Source: Actinopolyspora halophila DSM 43834 (GTDB taxonomy: Bacteria; Actinomycetota; Actinomycetes; Mycobacteriales; Pseudonocardiaceae). Taken from it: a DNA stretch of 64,000 bases. The notes under the pieces are model-generated. The model was not told the origin of the DNA and searched no databases. It saw only the letters and a program-made list of their open reading frames with translations. Positions 47,456 through 57,237 of the stretch are shown here, piece by piece. The stretch covers positions 3,451,276 to 3,515,275 of the forward strand of contig NZ_AQUI01000002.1 of NCBI RefSeq assembly GCF_000371785.1, given 5' to 3'. Every line of letters begins with the position of its first letter. Positions within the stretch are counted from its first letter, which is position 1. Both the position numbers and the translations under genes were made by a program.

Positions 47456-49318
47456 ATGAGGTTGCCCGCGTCCACTGTCACCCGATCTCTGCCGCGGGCG
47501 GTGCAGGCGTTCCTGGCCACCGAGGCCAGCAGCACGCTGCTGTTGCTGGCAGCGACCGTGGTCGCGATCGTGTGGGCCAATTCCCCGTTCGCTGCCAGCT
47601 ACGAGGCACTCTGGCACACCCCGCTGGCGGTGCGCATCGGCGTGCTGGAGCTGGAGCTGGATCTGCGGCACTGGATCAACGACGGGCTCATGGCCCTGTT
47701 CTTCTTCGTCATCGGGATGGAGGTCTCCCGCGAGTCAACCCTCGGCGAGATGCGCAACCGCCGCATGGTGGCGGTTCCGCTGCTGGCCGCACTGGGTGGG
47801 CTCGCGCTTCCCGCTGTGCTGTACCTGGTGATCAACGCCGGAGGGCCGGGAGCGCTCGGGTGGGGCATCCCGATCGCCACCGATACGGCGTTCGTGCTGG
47901 GCGTGCTGGCGCTGGTCGGGCCGCGGTGCCCGGATCCGCTGCGGGTGTTTCTGCTGACCCTGGCTGTCGTGGACGACGTGGGAGCCATCGGGGTCGTCGC
48001 GATCGTCTACACGAACGAGATCAGCGTTTCCGCGCTGCTGGCCGCTGTCGTGCTGTTCGTGTTCGTGCTGGTGATGCGGCGGATCGGTATCCGGTGGGCT
48101 CCGCTGTTCACAGTGCTGGCGGTGGTGATCTGGGTGCTGACCGTCGAGTCCGGGCTGCATCCCACTGTCGTCGGGTTGGCGCTGGGTGTCCTCGTCCGGG
48201 TGTATGTCCCACCGGAGGCGCGGGTGCTGCGTGTCGGCGAGCTGGCCCAGGCCTTCACGAGGAATCCCACGCCGGAGCGAGGCCATGCGGCTCGGCGCGA
48301 GTTGCAGGCCGCGGTGCCGCCGAACGAGCGCCTTCAACTCCGCCTGCACCCGTGGACCAGCTATGCCGTGATCCCGCTGTTCGCACTGGCCAACGCCGGC
48401 ATCCCGCTCGGAGCGGACACGCTGGCACGGGCAGCGACCTCGCCGGTGACCCACGGCGTCGTGGCCGGTTTGGTGGTCGGCAAGTTCGCCGGTGTGGCTC
48501 TGGGCAGCTGGGTCGGACTGCGCTCCGGGCTGGGCTCGCTTCCCGGTCAACTGGTGTGGGGCCAGCTACTCGGCGGCGCGGCGCTGGCCGGGATCGGGTT
48601 CACGGTATCGCTGTTCATCACCGAGCTCGCCTTCGCCGAACAGGCACTGCGCACCGAGGCGAAAGTCGGGATCCTGGCAGGGTCACTGCTGGCGGCGATC
48701 ATCGGGCGGGTGGTCTTCTGGCTGGCCTGGAACCGAGGAGCGGTGTGCGCCCCGCCCGGAGAAGACACGTCCGCAGAGCAGTTGCCGGACACACTGGCCG
48801 ACCCCGTCTCCGAGCACGACCACGTTCTCGGACCGGAGAACGCCACGGTCACACTGGTGGAGTACGCGGACTACGAGTGCCCGTCCTGCGGCACGATGCA
48901 TCCGGTGCTGCACGCTCTTCGAGCGCGATACGGGAGTCAGCTGCGGTTCGTGTTTCGGCACTACCCGATCGACTCGCTGCACCCGAACGCGCGCAGAGCC
49001 GCACTCGCCGCGGAGGAGGCAGGTGCCCAGGGCCGGTTCTGGCAGATGCACGAACAACTGTTCACCCACCAACGGCAGCTGGATGCAGACGGTCTGGCAG
49101 CACACGCCGAGCAGGTCGGCCTCCCCGCAGACGTGATCACCAGCCGACGCGTGCGCAGACACACCGACCGGGTGGATGCCGACATCGCCTCCGGCCGCGC
49201 CAGCGGCGTCCGCGGCACGCCCACCTTCTTCGTCAACGGCCAGCGCTACGAGGGCGGCAACAACACCGTGGAGCTGACAGCCGCGATCGAATCCGCGCTG
49301 GCGGAACCCAAGGAGTAA
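47456..49318 (+). CDS. nhaA: NhaA-type Na+/H+ antiporter fused to a DsbA-like thioredoxin domain
   Basis: A 620-aa fusion. Residues about 15-425 are NhaA, with about 12 membrane segments and the ion-binding motif TLAVVDDVGAIGVVAIVYTN (paired Asp), plus IATDTAFVLGVLAL and IGFTVSLFITELAF. Residues about 450-620 are a DsbA/DSBA-type thioredoxin domain with the active CPSC of YADYECPSCGTMHP and the cis-Pro loop GVRGTPTFFVNGQ. Such fusions are known in actinobacteria. The antiporter sets cytoplasmic pH and Na+; the redox domain may act on the transporter or on exported partners. The last 120 bases are duplicated at 35.24 kb. Confidence 0.92.
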   Translation: MRLPASTVTRSLPRAVQAFLATEASSTLLLLAATVVAIVWANSPFAASYEALWHTPLAVRIGVLELELDLRHWINDGLMALFFFVIGMEVSRESTLGEMRNRRMVAVPLLAALGGLALPAVLYLVINAGGPGALGWGIPIATDTAFVLGVLALVGPRCPDPLRVFLLTLAVVDDVGAIGVVAIVYTNEISVSALLAAVVLFVFVLVMRRIGIRWAPLFTVLAVVIWVLTVESGLHPTVVGLALGVLVRVYVPPEARVLRVGELAQAFTRNPTPERGHAARRELQAAVPPNERLQLRLHPWTSYAVIPLFALANAGIPLGADTLARAATSPVTHGVVAGLVVGKFAGVALGSWVGLRSGLGSLPGQLVWGQLLGGAALAGIGFTVSLFITELAFAEQALRTEAKVGILAGSLLAAIIGRVVFWLAWNRGAVCAPPGEDTSAEQLPDTLADPVSEHDHVLGPENATVTLVEYADYECPSCGTMHPVLHALRARYGSQLRFVFRHYPIDSLHPNARRAALAAEEAGAQGRFWQMHEQLFTHQRQLDADGLAAHAEQVGLPADVITSRRVRRHTDRVDADIASGRASGVRGTPTFFVNGQRYEGGNNTVELTAAIESALAEPKE

Positions 49319-49779
49319 CCGTACAGGATCTGGCGGTACGAGCCCTCGTCGCACGGCACGAGGCTGTCGGAATTCACTTCCACGACCTACCGGCTCACGC
49401 CAGGGCTATGGCACGCACTGATGACCAGCAGAAAAGCCAGAAGCGCCATTCCTGATTCTGTTACTACTCAGGTCTCTTCGTCTCGAGTGTCCGGTCCAGC
49501 GGGGGCACCACTCCGACCCCGACTCGGGAGAGCACACAGCACCGTGGATGAGCACCGTTGCGGAAAATGCACGACTGGATCCCGTCTGGTGACCTTGTGG
49601 TGAGGTCGTGGAACCAGGTGCGGATGCTGGCCACCACGCCAGCTTGACTCTGGCCGGCGTCCTCGTCTGGCTGGCACCCCGGAGCGTTTCGCGCGCGGGT
49701 AGGTCCGGCCGGCGGCCGAGTCCTACCACGACGCGGGCGGGGATGCTGGCGCGCACCCCGCGGGGGCGGGGGCCACGGC
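49319..49779. other. Intergenic region, nothing recognised
   Basis: About 460 bases after the nhaA stop. No protein-like frame with a family match, and no clear terminator hairpin with a T-run. Confidence 0.4.
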
Positions 49780-50104
49780 GGCGGCGTGGCAGCACCTGGG
49801 ATTGATGCCTCCCGCGAACGCTTTCGGCACAGCCGAACCGACACTCTTCGAGGAGTAGAACCGGCACGGCACCTTCACCGTCACCACGACGATGTCAACG
49901 TCCGGGGACGTCGCGAGTTCCGTGGTGTCCGCGAAGGCGCGCGGTAGCCCGCACGCGGCTGCTGCTTTCTCGGTGCTGGCCTGGCTGCTGTTCGCGACCC
50001 CGACGATATCGAAACGCTCGCAGCGCCGGAAGGTGTGCACGCGCAGCCCAGCTCCGCTCAGGCTGAAGACCGATGACACCAACACGCGGACGTGTTTCAG
50101 TCAT
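49780..50104 (-). pseudogene. Gfo/Idh/MocA oxidoreductase, frameshifted N-terminal relic
   Basis: From an ATG at 50104 the frame reads TRPRVGVIGLQPERSWAARA, the start of the NAD-binding fold. A frameshift near 50010 moves the continuation to another frame: FDIVGVANSSQASTEKAAAA, CGLPRAFADTTELATSPDVD and IVVVTVKVPCRFYSSKS. After this the sequence loses all similarity, so the active-site Lys region and the C-terminal domain are gone. Confidence 0.7.
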
Positions 50105-50302
50105 TCTCACTGCTCCTTGGGTCTTCGAAGCGTCACTCCGGTGTGCGGCCGCCGGCGAGCACGACGTTCGGGAACCCCTCGGCCCCAGCCTCGGAAGGTT
50201 CGCAGTACTCGCACGAGCGAGGATGCTCGGGGGCACGTCGGCTCGCTGGTCTCGTTCTCGCCCTCCTCGCGCCGCAGCGCCTTGCCTGCCGCTCATGCGA
50301 TG

Positions 50303-50486
50303 AGCGGATCATGGGATCGGCGCCGTCCTCGGCGGCGACCTGGGCCGCGCACTGGAACTGTTGACCTCCGGCGTCGTCGACACCGCCTCACTGGTCACGC
50401 ACACCTTCGGCCTTCCCGACGTTCCGGAAGCGTTCGAAACGCAGCTACGAGCCGACGAGAGCGTCAAGGTCATGCTCCGTATGTGA
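50303..50486 (+). pseudogene. C-terminal fragment of a zinc-dependent dehydrogenase
   Basis: About 58 codons read GRALELLTSGVVDTASLVTH, TFGLPDVPEAFETQLRADES and VKVMLRM before TGA. This is the last helix-strand unit of medium-chain zinc dehydrogenases. No zinc site or NAD fold is upstream, so only the gene end remains. Confidence 0.65.
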
Positions 50487-50818
50487 CCCGGTCGGGCCGC
50501 TACGGAAGTGCTTCGTCGAACAACGATCCGGGGGCGCCGGACAGGGGCGCATACGGTGAGAAGCAGAGCTGTCCGTGCTGTCCTGGCACGGTCCCACAAC
50601 GGGACGGGGGTTTCGGCGGGCGTGCTCCCAAGTCCGACACGCGGAGGTTCCCGGGCACTTCTCCCCTGCCGGGGGATGTCACCTCCGTCCCGCGGGGGTC
50701 GTGGCCTCGTTCCGCGTGACCACGACGACCGCGGACGACGAGAACCGCGGCCTCGCACGGCCTCCTGCGCCCGCTGGGTGTGCTGTCCGTTGGCTCGCTC
50801 GTCGCCGATGAGGTCGGC
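50487..50818. other. Short region without a recognised gene
   Basis: About 330 bases between the dehydrogenase fragment and the end of the hydroxyacid dehydrogenase gene. Nothing recognised. Confidence 0.4.
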
Positions 50819-51838
50819 TCAGTGCGCGGACGGGTCGACCAGGACGTAATCCTCGGGCAGGGGCTCGTCGGCGAGGTGGGCTCGCAGCATTTCCTCGATG
50901 CCCTCGGCGATGCGCTGCTGGGCCTGCAGGGTCATGCCCGAGCAGTGGATCGTCATGGCGTGGCCGGGCATGGTGCGCCACGGGTGGTCGGCCGGGGCGG
51001 GTTGCGGGTACCAGGTGTCACCGGCGTAGCCGCCGAGCCGGCCGCTTTCCAGCGCCTCCACAAGCGCGTCCCGGTCGACGATCGGACCGCGTGCGGTGTT
51101 GACCAGCCAGGCTCCGGGTTTCATCGCCGCCAGGCGCTCGCGGCCGATCAGGGCCCGGCTGCCCTCCATCAGCGGCAGGGCCAGGCACACGACGTCGGAC
51201 TCGGTGATGAGGTCGTCGAGTCGGGCGTACTTCACTCCCAGCACCGATTCGTCGGCCGGAGTGCGGCGGTGGTTGGCGTAGTAGAGCATCCGCACGTCGA
51301 AGGCCTTCAACCGCAGCGCCGTGCGCGCCCCGATCGCGCCGAGGCCGACGAGGCCGACGGTCTTGCCCTCGAGATCGTGGGCCCTCTCGGCGACTGCGGC
51401 CACGTCCCAGCGCCCGTCGAGGACCTGGTGGTAGGCCGGCATCATGTTGCGCACCAGCGCCAGGATCTGCATGACGTTGTGCTCGGCGACGCTGACGACG
51501 TTGGAGCCGGTGACCTCGGCGAGGCCAACGCCGTGTTGGCGGGCGGTTTCCCAGTCGACGTGATCGGAACCGATCCCGGCGTTGAGGACCAGTTTCAGGT
51601 TCTTCGCCGCCTCGAGGCGCTCCGCGCTGAGATACACCGGCCAGAACGGCGTGGTGATCAACACCTCCGCGTCGGCGAGTTCTCGATCCAGTGCACCACC
51701 GGTCTCGGTGGTGCCGACCAGCTCGTGACCGTGCTCTTCGAGGAAGGGGCGCAGCCCCAGGGCGTTCTCGGCAGCAGCGATCACAGCCGACTCGTCCCGG
51801 GCGTTGCCGGTCGGGTAAGAGACGTAGACGATCTTCAC
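50819..51838 (-). CDS. NAD-dependent formate dehydrogenase-like D-2-hydroxyacid dehydrogenase
   Basis: A 339-aa NAD-linked enzyme close to the formate dehydrogenase branch of D-2-hydroxyacid dehydrogenases. Shared marks: LITTPFWPVYLSAERLEAAK, KLVLNAGIGSDHVDW, SVAEHNVMQILALVRNMMPA, VGLVGLGAIGARTALRL, WLVNTARGPIVDRDALVEAL and GDTWYPQPAPADHPWRTMP, with the active His in TIHCSG (usually TPH.SG). Classical formate dehydrogenases have 380-400 residues with a longer N-terminal loop; this one is shorter. If it is true FDH, it would finish oxidation of formaldehyde from guaiacol to CO2. The GTG at 51838 follows GAGGAGG. Confidence 0.78.
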   Translation of the reverse strand: MKIVYVSYPTGNARDESAVIAAAENALGLRPFLEEHGHELVGTTETGGALDRELADAEVLITTPFWPVYLSAERLEAAKNLKLVLNAGIGSDHVDWETARQHGVGLAEVTGSNVVSVAEHNVMQILALVRNMMPAYHQVLDGRWDVAAVAERAHDLEGKTVGLVGLGAIGARTALRLKAFDVRMLYYANHRRTPADESVLGVKYARLDDLITESDVVCLALPLMEGSRALIGRERLAAMKPGAWLVNTARGPIVDRDALVEALESGRLGGYAGDTWYPQPAPADHPWRTMPGHAMTIHCSGMTLQAQQRIAEGIEEMLRAHLADEPLPEDYVLVDPSAH

Positions 51839-51938
51839 AAGTGCCCTCCTCTGACATGGTGATGGTCAGGTCACGCCGGGGATTGCGGCTGGCCCGACAC
51901 GGGTGCGCGAGCAACCCGGAGACCTCGGGCCACCTCAT

Positions 51939-52733
51939 TTACTCGCGTGGTTTCGCTTTGCGGGCATGGTGGGCTGCCTTGCGGGGCTCGGGCAGGAACC
52001 GGTTGGCCAGTGCGGTTCGTCTGGTCGCGCGGTCGCCCGCGACGACCTCGGCGTTGCCGGCCAGCAGAGCCCGGACGCCCTGTCGGGCGACCTCGACCTT
52101 GTCGTTTTTGCCGGCGTCGGGGCCGAAGGCGGTGTCGCCCATCCCCGCTCGGGCGTGAAAGTCGCTGTCGGTGGCGCCGGGCATGAGCACGGTGACCGTG
52201 ACCCCGGTGCCGCGCAGCTCCTCGCGCAGGCCGAGGGCGAACATGCGGGTGAACGCCCGGGAAGGTCCGTAGACGGTTTCGTACGGTGTCGGCAGGGTCG
52301 CCGAGATCGAGGACGTGATCAGGATTCGACCCCGGCCCCGGCGGGTCATGTCGGTCGCCAGGCGTTTGCTCAGGTGCACCACGGAGGTGATGTTGAGGCT
52401 GATCAGGTTCAGTTCCTCGTCGAGGTCGTTGCCGACGAACGCACCGCCGAGCCCGACCCCGGCGTTGAGCGCGGCGACCTCCACCGGCTTTCCGAGTTCT
52501 TCGACCGCCTGCCAGACCTTCTCGACCCCGTCGTAGGTGCTCAGGTCGGCCTGCAGCGCCGTGACGTGGGCACCGAGACGGGTGAGGCCGGTCTGTGCGG
52601 TGTGGACGTTCTCGCTGCGCCCAGTGGCCACGAGGTCGAACCCCTTGCGGGCGAGTTCTGCGGCGAGCTCGTAGCCGATGCCGTTGGAGGCACCGGTCAC
52701 CAGCGCCACCGGCCGTTCGCTGTTCCGTGTCAA
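51939..52733 (-). CDS. Short-chain dehydrogenase/reductase with altered YxxxK motif
   Basis: A 264-aa classical SDR. Cofactor motif VALVTGASNGIGYELAAEL, the NAG motif in AALNAGVGLGG, catalytic Ser in RILITSSISAT, and then YGPSRAFTRM where YxxxK is expected, so the Lys is Arg. Arg could partly replace Lys, but activity may be low or the role changed. The best start is TTG at 52733, 7 bases after GGGGAG. It lies 100 bases upstream of the formate dehydrogenase-like gene in the same direction, after the aldo-keto reductase, so the three may be one operon. Confidence 0.8.
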   Translation of the reverse strand: MTRNSERPVALVTGASNGIGYELAAELARKGFDLVATGRSENVHTAQTGLTRLGAHVTALQADLSTYDGVEKVWQAVEELGKPVEVAALNAGVGLGGAFVGNDLDEELNLISLNITSVVHLSKRLATDMTRRGRGRILITSSISATLPTPYETVYGPSRAFTRMFALGLREELRGTGVTVTVLMPGATDSDFHARAGMGDTAFGPDAGKNDKVEVARQGVRALLAGNAEVVAGDRATRRTALANRFLPEPRKAAHHARKAKPRE

Positions 52734-52870
52734 CGACAGACTCCCCAAGTCTCGTGCGGGCGGGCACCGGTGGCATCGTTGACCGGAACGGTGCCCCTGT
52801 CTGGTCCGAGTGGTCCTGCGCCAGGACTCCACTGCCGTGGGCTGCCCGAAGCGTTCGGTACGGGGCGGGC

Positions 52871-53734
52871 TCAGGTTTCCGGTATCGGTTCCTCGGGGAA
52901 CACGAAGGTGTTCGGATCCGGGCCGTTGCGTCCGTCCGCGCGGTCGAGAGTTTCGATCGAGCGCATCTGCTCGGTGGTGAGCTCGAAGTCGAACACGTCG
53001 AAGTTCGCCCGGATGCGCGATGCGGTCACCGACTTCGGGATCACGATGGTGCCGAGCTGCAGGTGCCAACGAATGACCACCTGGGCCACGGTCTTGCCGT
53101 GCGCCTCGGCGATCTCGGTCAGCACCGGGTCCTCGAGCACCGCCCCCTGCCCGAGCGGAGCCCACGCCTCCGTGGCGATGCCGCGCTGGGCGTGATCCTT
53201 GCGCAGCTCGGCCTGCTGGAAGTAGGGGTGCAGTTCGACCTGGTTGACCGCGGGGGTCACGTCTGTCTCGTCGATCGCGCGGGCCAGGTGGGTCGAGGTG
53301 AAGTTCGAGACACCGATCGACCGCAGTCCGTCAGTGTTTCGCAGCTCCGCGAGGGCACGCCACGAGGCGGTGTAGCCCTCACCGGCCCCGATGGGGAAGT
53401 GGATCAGGTAGAGGTCGACGTGGTCGAGCCCGAGGCGGTCGATGCTGCGCTGGAACGCGCCCTTGGCGTCCTCGTAGCCGTGGTCCTCGGTGGGGTTCAT
53501 GTACTTGGTCGTGACGTAGACCTGCTCGTCGGAGGCGCGGACCGCCTCGCCCACCTGCCGCTCGTTGCGATAGGCGGCGGCGGTGTCGACGTGGCGGTAG
53601 CCGGCCTCGAGCGCCGTCGACACCGCTTGCTCGGTTTCGGCCGGGTCGATCTGGTACACCCCGAAACCGAGCTGCGGGATTTGCGTCCCGTCGTTGAGCT
53701 CGATCCGAGGCACTGCGTTCGTCGCGTCAACCAT
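52871..53734 (-). CDS. Aldo/keto reductase
   Basis: A 287-aa NADPH-dependent reductase of the AKR superfamily. The catalytic tetrad is seen as Asp and Tyr in HVDTAAAYRNERQVGEAV, Lys in VYVTTKYMN and His in LYLIHFPIG. GVSNFTSTHLARA and the C-terminal VIPKSVTASRIRANFDVFDF bind NADPH. It reduces small aldehydes or ketones. The start may be ATG 53734 or GTG 53740. It lies 137 bases upstream of the SDR gene, in the same direction. Confidence 0.88.
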   Translation of the reverse strand: MVDATNAVPRIELNDGTQIPQLGFGVYQIDPAETEQAVSTALEAGYRHVDTAAAYRNERQVGEAVRASDEQVYVTTKYMNPTEDHGYEDAKGAFQRSIDRLGLDHVDLYLIHFPIGAGEGYTASWRALAELRNTDGLRSIGVSNFTSTHLARAIDETDVTPAVNQVELHPYFQQAELRKDHAQRGIATEAWAPLGQGAVLEDPVLTEIAEAHGKTVAQVVIRWHLQLGTIVIPKSVTASRIRANFDVFDFELTTEQMRSIETLDRADGRNGPDPNTFVFPEEPIPET

Positions 53735-54145
53735 GTCCACGGGTTACCCGATATCGCCTACGCCCATGCCCGCCCGGAGACGTCGGGTGTCGGTGCGAGG
53801 ACGTGGGAAAATGGTGCGCGATCGCGTTCGGGTGTGACGACCCGACGCGTCAGCGAGCGGCGTCAGCCGATGCAGTCGCCGTTGTCATCACAGCACTCGC
53901 GGCGACACTACAACCCCGCAACCACTCACACCCGGTGACAACCGGTTGCTCGGAAAGACTCACTGGCCACCGCGGAATGGGACTACTGGCACGATCGCGA
54001 ACAACTCCATCCCTCATGCGAACGTCGTCCGTTGTGGACGGTGCCTGTTGCCTCGTAGTCGATTGTGGCGGGCAGGACAGGATCACGCAGGCGCCGGTCC
54101 AGACGGCCAGCGGAGTCTGCAGTTCGCGGACGACGGCATACAGGG
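53735..54145. other. Region between the aldo-keto reductase and an IS701 relic
   Basis: About 410 bases. No recognisable protein. It should contain the promoter of the aldo-keto reductase gene, but no clear site was found. Confidence 0.4.
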
Positions 54146-54780
54146 TCAGGCCGGCGCAGGGGTTTTTGGGTCGTAGCGCAGCTGGATGCAGATCGTTTGG
54201 GCGAGGCTGACCAGGGTGACGTGGCGATACCAGCCGGGTAGGCCGCGGCCTTCGAAGTGGTCGAGGCCGAGGCCGGTTTTGAGTTCGCGGTAGCCGTGTT
54301 CGATGCGCCAGCGCAGCTTGGCCAGCCCCACGAACTCGCGCAGGGTGGTCGGCTTACTCGGACGGTCCGGCTGCGAAGGGCGGCCGGTCCCGGCCCACGT
54401 CGGTGTCACCGGAACCGCCTCGTGCGGCTGGGCACTGGTGCTGGCCTCGACCGCGACGACATAGTTCAGGCCCCGCTGGGCCAGCCCAAGCCGGAAGGCG
54501 GTGGCTTCGCCGTACCCGCTATCGGCAATCACCGGCCGGGCCGCCGGCCCCCAGTCGTCCAGGGCTTCATCGAGCATGTCCAGCGCCAGCCACCACTTCT
54601 CCCGATGCCGGACTTCCTCACCGATGCGGGCCCGCTGTCGGCGAGGGCGGATCGTTGCAGCCGTCTCGGCATCCTCGGTAGCCGCATCGTCCCAACTGGC
54701 CGGCAGGAACAGCCGCCAGTTCACCGCCGCCGAGGCCCAATCCGTGGCGGCACGCAAGCTCACCCAGGCCTTGCTTGATC
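54146..54780 (-). pseudogene. IS701-family transposase, C-terminal part only
   Basis: About 205 codons covering the later part of the DDE domain: EKWWLALDMLDEALDDWG, VIADSGYGEATAFRLGLAQR and LRWRIEHGYRELKTGLGLDH, then FEGRGLPGWYRHVTLVSLAQ. The N-terminal half and first catalytic Asp are missing, and the segment between VAVEAST and LREFVGLAKLRW is shortened. It is a dead remnant, not the same copy as the relic at 43.9 kb. Confidence 0.75.
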
Positions 54781-55356
54781 ATGCTGACCGGATACGTACA
54801 TCCGCAAACACCGCAACCGGCCACTGCTCACAGAGTCCTGAACGGCCACGTTGGCGGCTTCGGACCCCGGTCGACCAGGACAAGTACTGGTGCGGCTGCA
54901 CAGCAACCAGCTCCTCAGGGCAAATCGTGGTCTCGTGGGAGATAATGGCATGCCGACATCCGCGGTACGAACGATCATGTCGCTCTCCGAGGCGGAGGCC
55001 CCATGTTGGACAGGGCACATGGGGGAGGCGGGCCGAGCAGCGGTCGCCACGACCCGGACCGTGCAACTGGTGGCGACCACAGAAACTCCGCTGGCCCTGG
55101 CCCTCGCCGACCACTAGGCTGGCAAGACGGTCCCTATTCCACCCCGGGGAGACCAGGCCGACCTGATGGATGTGCGGTAGGAGTAGCCACATCGCGACTG
55201 CCGCGAGCAGTCATCACGGCAGCCACGAGAACATTCCGCAGAGATGACCAACCACCGCAGCGAGTGCCAAGGGCATAGCGGGCAGCAGAAAAGGCCTCGG
55301 CGCGTCCCTGGTGACCGCCGACACAGACAGCGGTGCTCTTCGGGAAAGGGGCTGAC
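54781..55356. other. Region without a recognised gene
   Basis: About 575 bases. A plus-strand frame from 54851 to 55117 ends with a protein-like part (EAGRAAVATTRTVQLVATTE) but matches nothing I know. It may be a fragment. Confidence 0.35.
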
Positions 55357-55785
55357 ATGCCTGCCATGAGCGACGAGCAATACCGGGAGTTCTTGACCAC
55401 GGGCACTCGCACGGCGAAGTTGGCGACCACGCGTAGTGACGGCCGCCCCCACGTCGTGCCGGTGTGGTTCGTGCTCGACGGCGACGACCTCGTCACCGTC
55501 ACCGCGAAGGACTCCGTCAAAGGTCGCGCCCTTCTCCGCGACGGGCGCGTAGCGGTCTGCGTCGACGACGACCGAAGGCCGTATGCCTTCGTGATGATCG
55601 AGGGCGCCACGGCCACGAGTGAGAATCCCGAAGAGGTGCTGCTGTGGTCCACGCGCAACGCGGCCCGCTACATGGGTGAGGACAACGCCGAGCGCTACGG
55701 CCGGCTCAACGCCGGTGCGGGAATGATGCTGGTGCGCATCACCCCCACCAAGATCCTCAGTGAGGACGACGTGACCGAGGAGTGA
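55357..55785 (+). CDS. PPOX-class (pyridoxamine 5'-phosphate oxidase-like) F420 or FMN-dependent protein
   Basis: A 142-aa split-barrel flavoprotein. Pattern: FLTTGTRTAKLATTRSDGRP then HVVPVWFVLDGDDLVTVT, RALLRDGRVAVCVDDDRRPY and a C-terminal MMLVRITPTKILSED. Members in actinobacteria often use coenzyme F420 to reduce small molecules, or bind heme or FMN; the cofactor cannot be fixed here. The ATG at 55357 follows AAAGGGG; a second ATG at 55366 is possible. It has no operon partner. Confidence 0.85.
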   Translation: MPAMSDEQYREFLTTGTRTAKLATTRSDGRPHVVPVWFVLDGDDLVTVTAKDSVKGRALLRDGRVAVCVDDDRRPYAFVMIEGATATSENPEEVLLWSTRNAARYMGEDNAERYGRLNAGAGMMLVRITPTKILSEDDVTEE

Positions 55786-56455
55786 GCCGCGTCGAGGGGA
55801 GTATATGGAGATCGGGTATGTCCTCGCGGCCGAGGAACAGGACCCGCTCGCCCTCTCCACTACGCGCGCCGTGCTGAGGAAGCGAGGATCACCCCTCCCA
55901 ACGTCACTGATCACTACCATCGGTGCGTACGACTCGCCACGAGTGCACGTTGAGCTGTGTCACCAAGGATGAAGTGTTCCCGGTCGAGCGAACAGCCGAG
56001 TTCGTCGTTTGAAACAGCGAGAGCACCCGGCCACCACGGAACAGGCCGATGAGCAGGGCTCATGCAGCATCCGTGCTCCGCCCACAGCCCCGACGCGACT
56101 GATACACCTCATGCGCACTCCACAAGGTGCCTCGTGGAACCCCAGCCCCACCCCAACAAGACAGCAACCACTCCCCTGCAGGTTCACGTGACCCCGCCCC
56201 GCAACGGAGCCCAGCTCGCCTCGAGTGGCCCTCTGTAGGCAGATCGGGCGTGTCGGCGAGCGAGTCGAAACCTCACGAACAAGACCACAGGTCAACACCA
56301 TGGTCACCAGTGACACAACAGGCTGACCTCTTGAGCTCGACCACCCTGACCTGAGCAAAGAAGCCAGCCCCATGGGGCACTAATGTGGCGGAGGGGCGAG
56401 CTGCGCACTAACCACCCGACTGCGACTGAGTGGGTGACGCGACGGCTGCGGATGA
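55786..56455. other. Intergenic region containing a 34-bp repeat copy
   Basis: About 670 bases without a supported gene. The only clear structure is the 34-bp direct repeat at 56385-56418. Confidence 0.45.
56385..56418. repeat. 34-bp direct repeat, left copy
   Basis: Begins GTGGCGGAGGGGCGAG and ends ACTAACCACCCG. It is identical to 58748-58781; the two copies bracket the abiE pair and the vsr relic. The 14-bp core also occurs at 45733. Confidence 0.9.
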
Positions 56456-57235
56456 TCACCGGGTTTCTCCTACGTCGCTGTCCTGCGAGGAGACGTCGAG
56501 CCAGGTGTCGCGGACGTAGGCGAGCGCAGCGCTGGCGGTGATTTCGAGATGAGTTTGCCCTGCGAGTTCGCGCTGCCACGTTTGCTCGTCGGGGGCACGG
56601 GTGAATAGCGCGCTCGACGGCGGCTTGTTGGTGGGGCCGAAGCGCTTGAACTGCTCGGCGGCGTCGGTGGTGATGGCACCGAGGCGGGCGAGCAGCCACA
56701 GATCGTAGAGATCTCGGGAGCTGGCGCGGTGCGCCCAAGCGGTGGTTTTCCAGGCTGCGAAGGCGGGTGCGGTGGGCACGCTCAGCTCGGCAGGTCCAGC
56801 GTCGCTGTAGCGCTGCACGAGCGGACGCCGCTCGGTCGGCCAGGGCGCGTAGCCGGTGGAGCTCAGCAGCTGCACGCGCACCGTCGTTCCATCGGGTGCG
56901 ACGAGCACGGCGGGCGCCACTTCGCGGACCGACGTGAGTGCCGGTTGCCAGCACAGCCCCGGAAATTCGCGCCGGGTCGCGCGAAGCAGCGTTGTCTCGA
57001 GCGCTTCGGCCGTGCTGCTGCGACTGCTGCGAGCGATGAGGTCGATGTCTTCTGACAGCCGCCCGCCAGGGGCCAGCGTGCGGGAGAGGGCGGTGCCGCC
57101 GAAGAAGATGACCTCATCGGCCAGACGGTCACTGATGGCAGCGAGCAGGTGGGAGATGAGATGGTCCCGGCGCACCTGGGTACGAGCCACGCCGAATCGC
57201 TCGGCGATGGCGGCTTCTTCCTGAGGATCGAGCAT
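56456..57235 (-). CDS. abiEii: AbiEii-type nucleotidyltransferase toxin
   Basis: A 259-aa protein of the AbiEii/AbiGii nucleotidyltransferase family. The core motif is EVIFFGGTALSRTLAPGGRL followed by SEDIDLIARSS (GG..S and DxD type), and the later SSRDLYDLWLLARLGA is the family signature. AbiE toxins block growth by adding nucleotides to tRNA or by binding GTP, causing abortive infection when phage attack. The ATG at 57235 is 2 bases after the abiEi stop, so antitoxin and toxin are coupled. Confidence 0.88.
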   Translation of the reverse strand: MLDPQEEAAIAERFGVARTQVRRDHLISHLLAAISDRLADEVIFFGGTALSRTLAPGGRLSEDIDLIARSSRSSTAEALETTLLRATRREFPGLCWQPALTSVREVAPAVLVAPDGTTVRVQLLSSTGYAPWPTERRPLVQRYSDAGPAELSVPTAPAFAAWKTTAWAHRASSRDLYDLWLLARLGAITTDAAEQFKRFGPTNKPPSSALFTRAPDEQTWQRELAGQTHLEITASAALAYVRDTWLDVSSQDSDVGETR

Positions 57236-57237
57236 GG

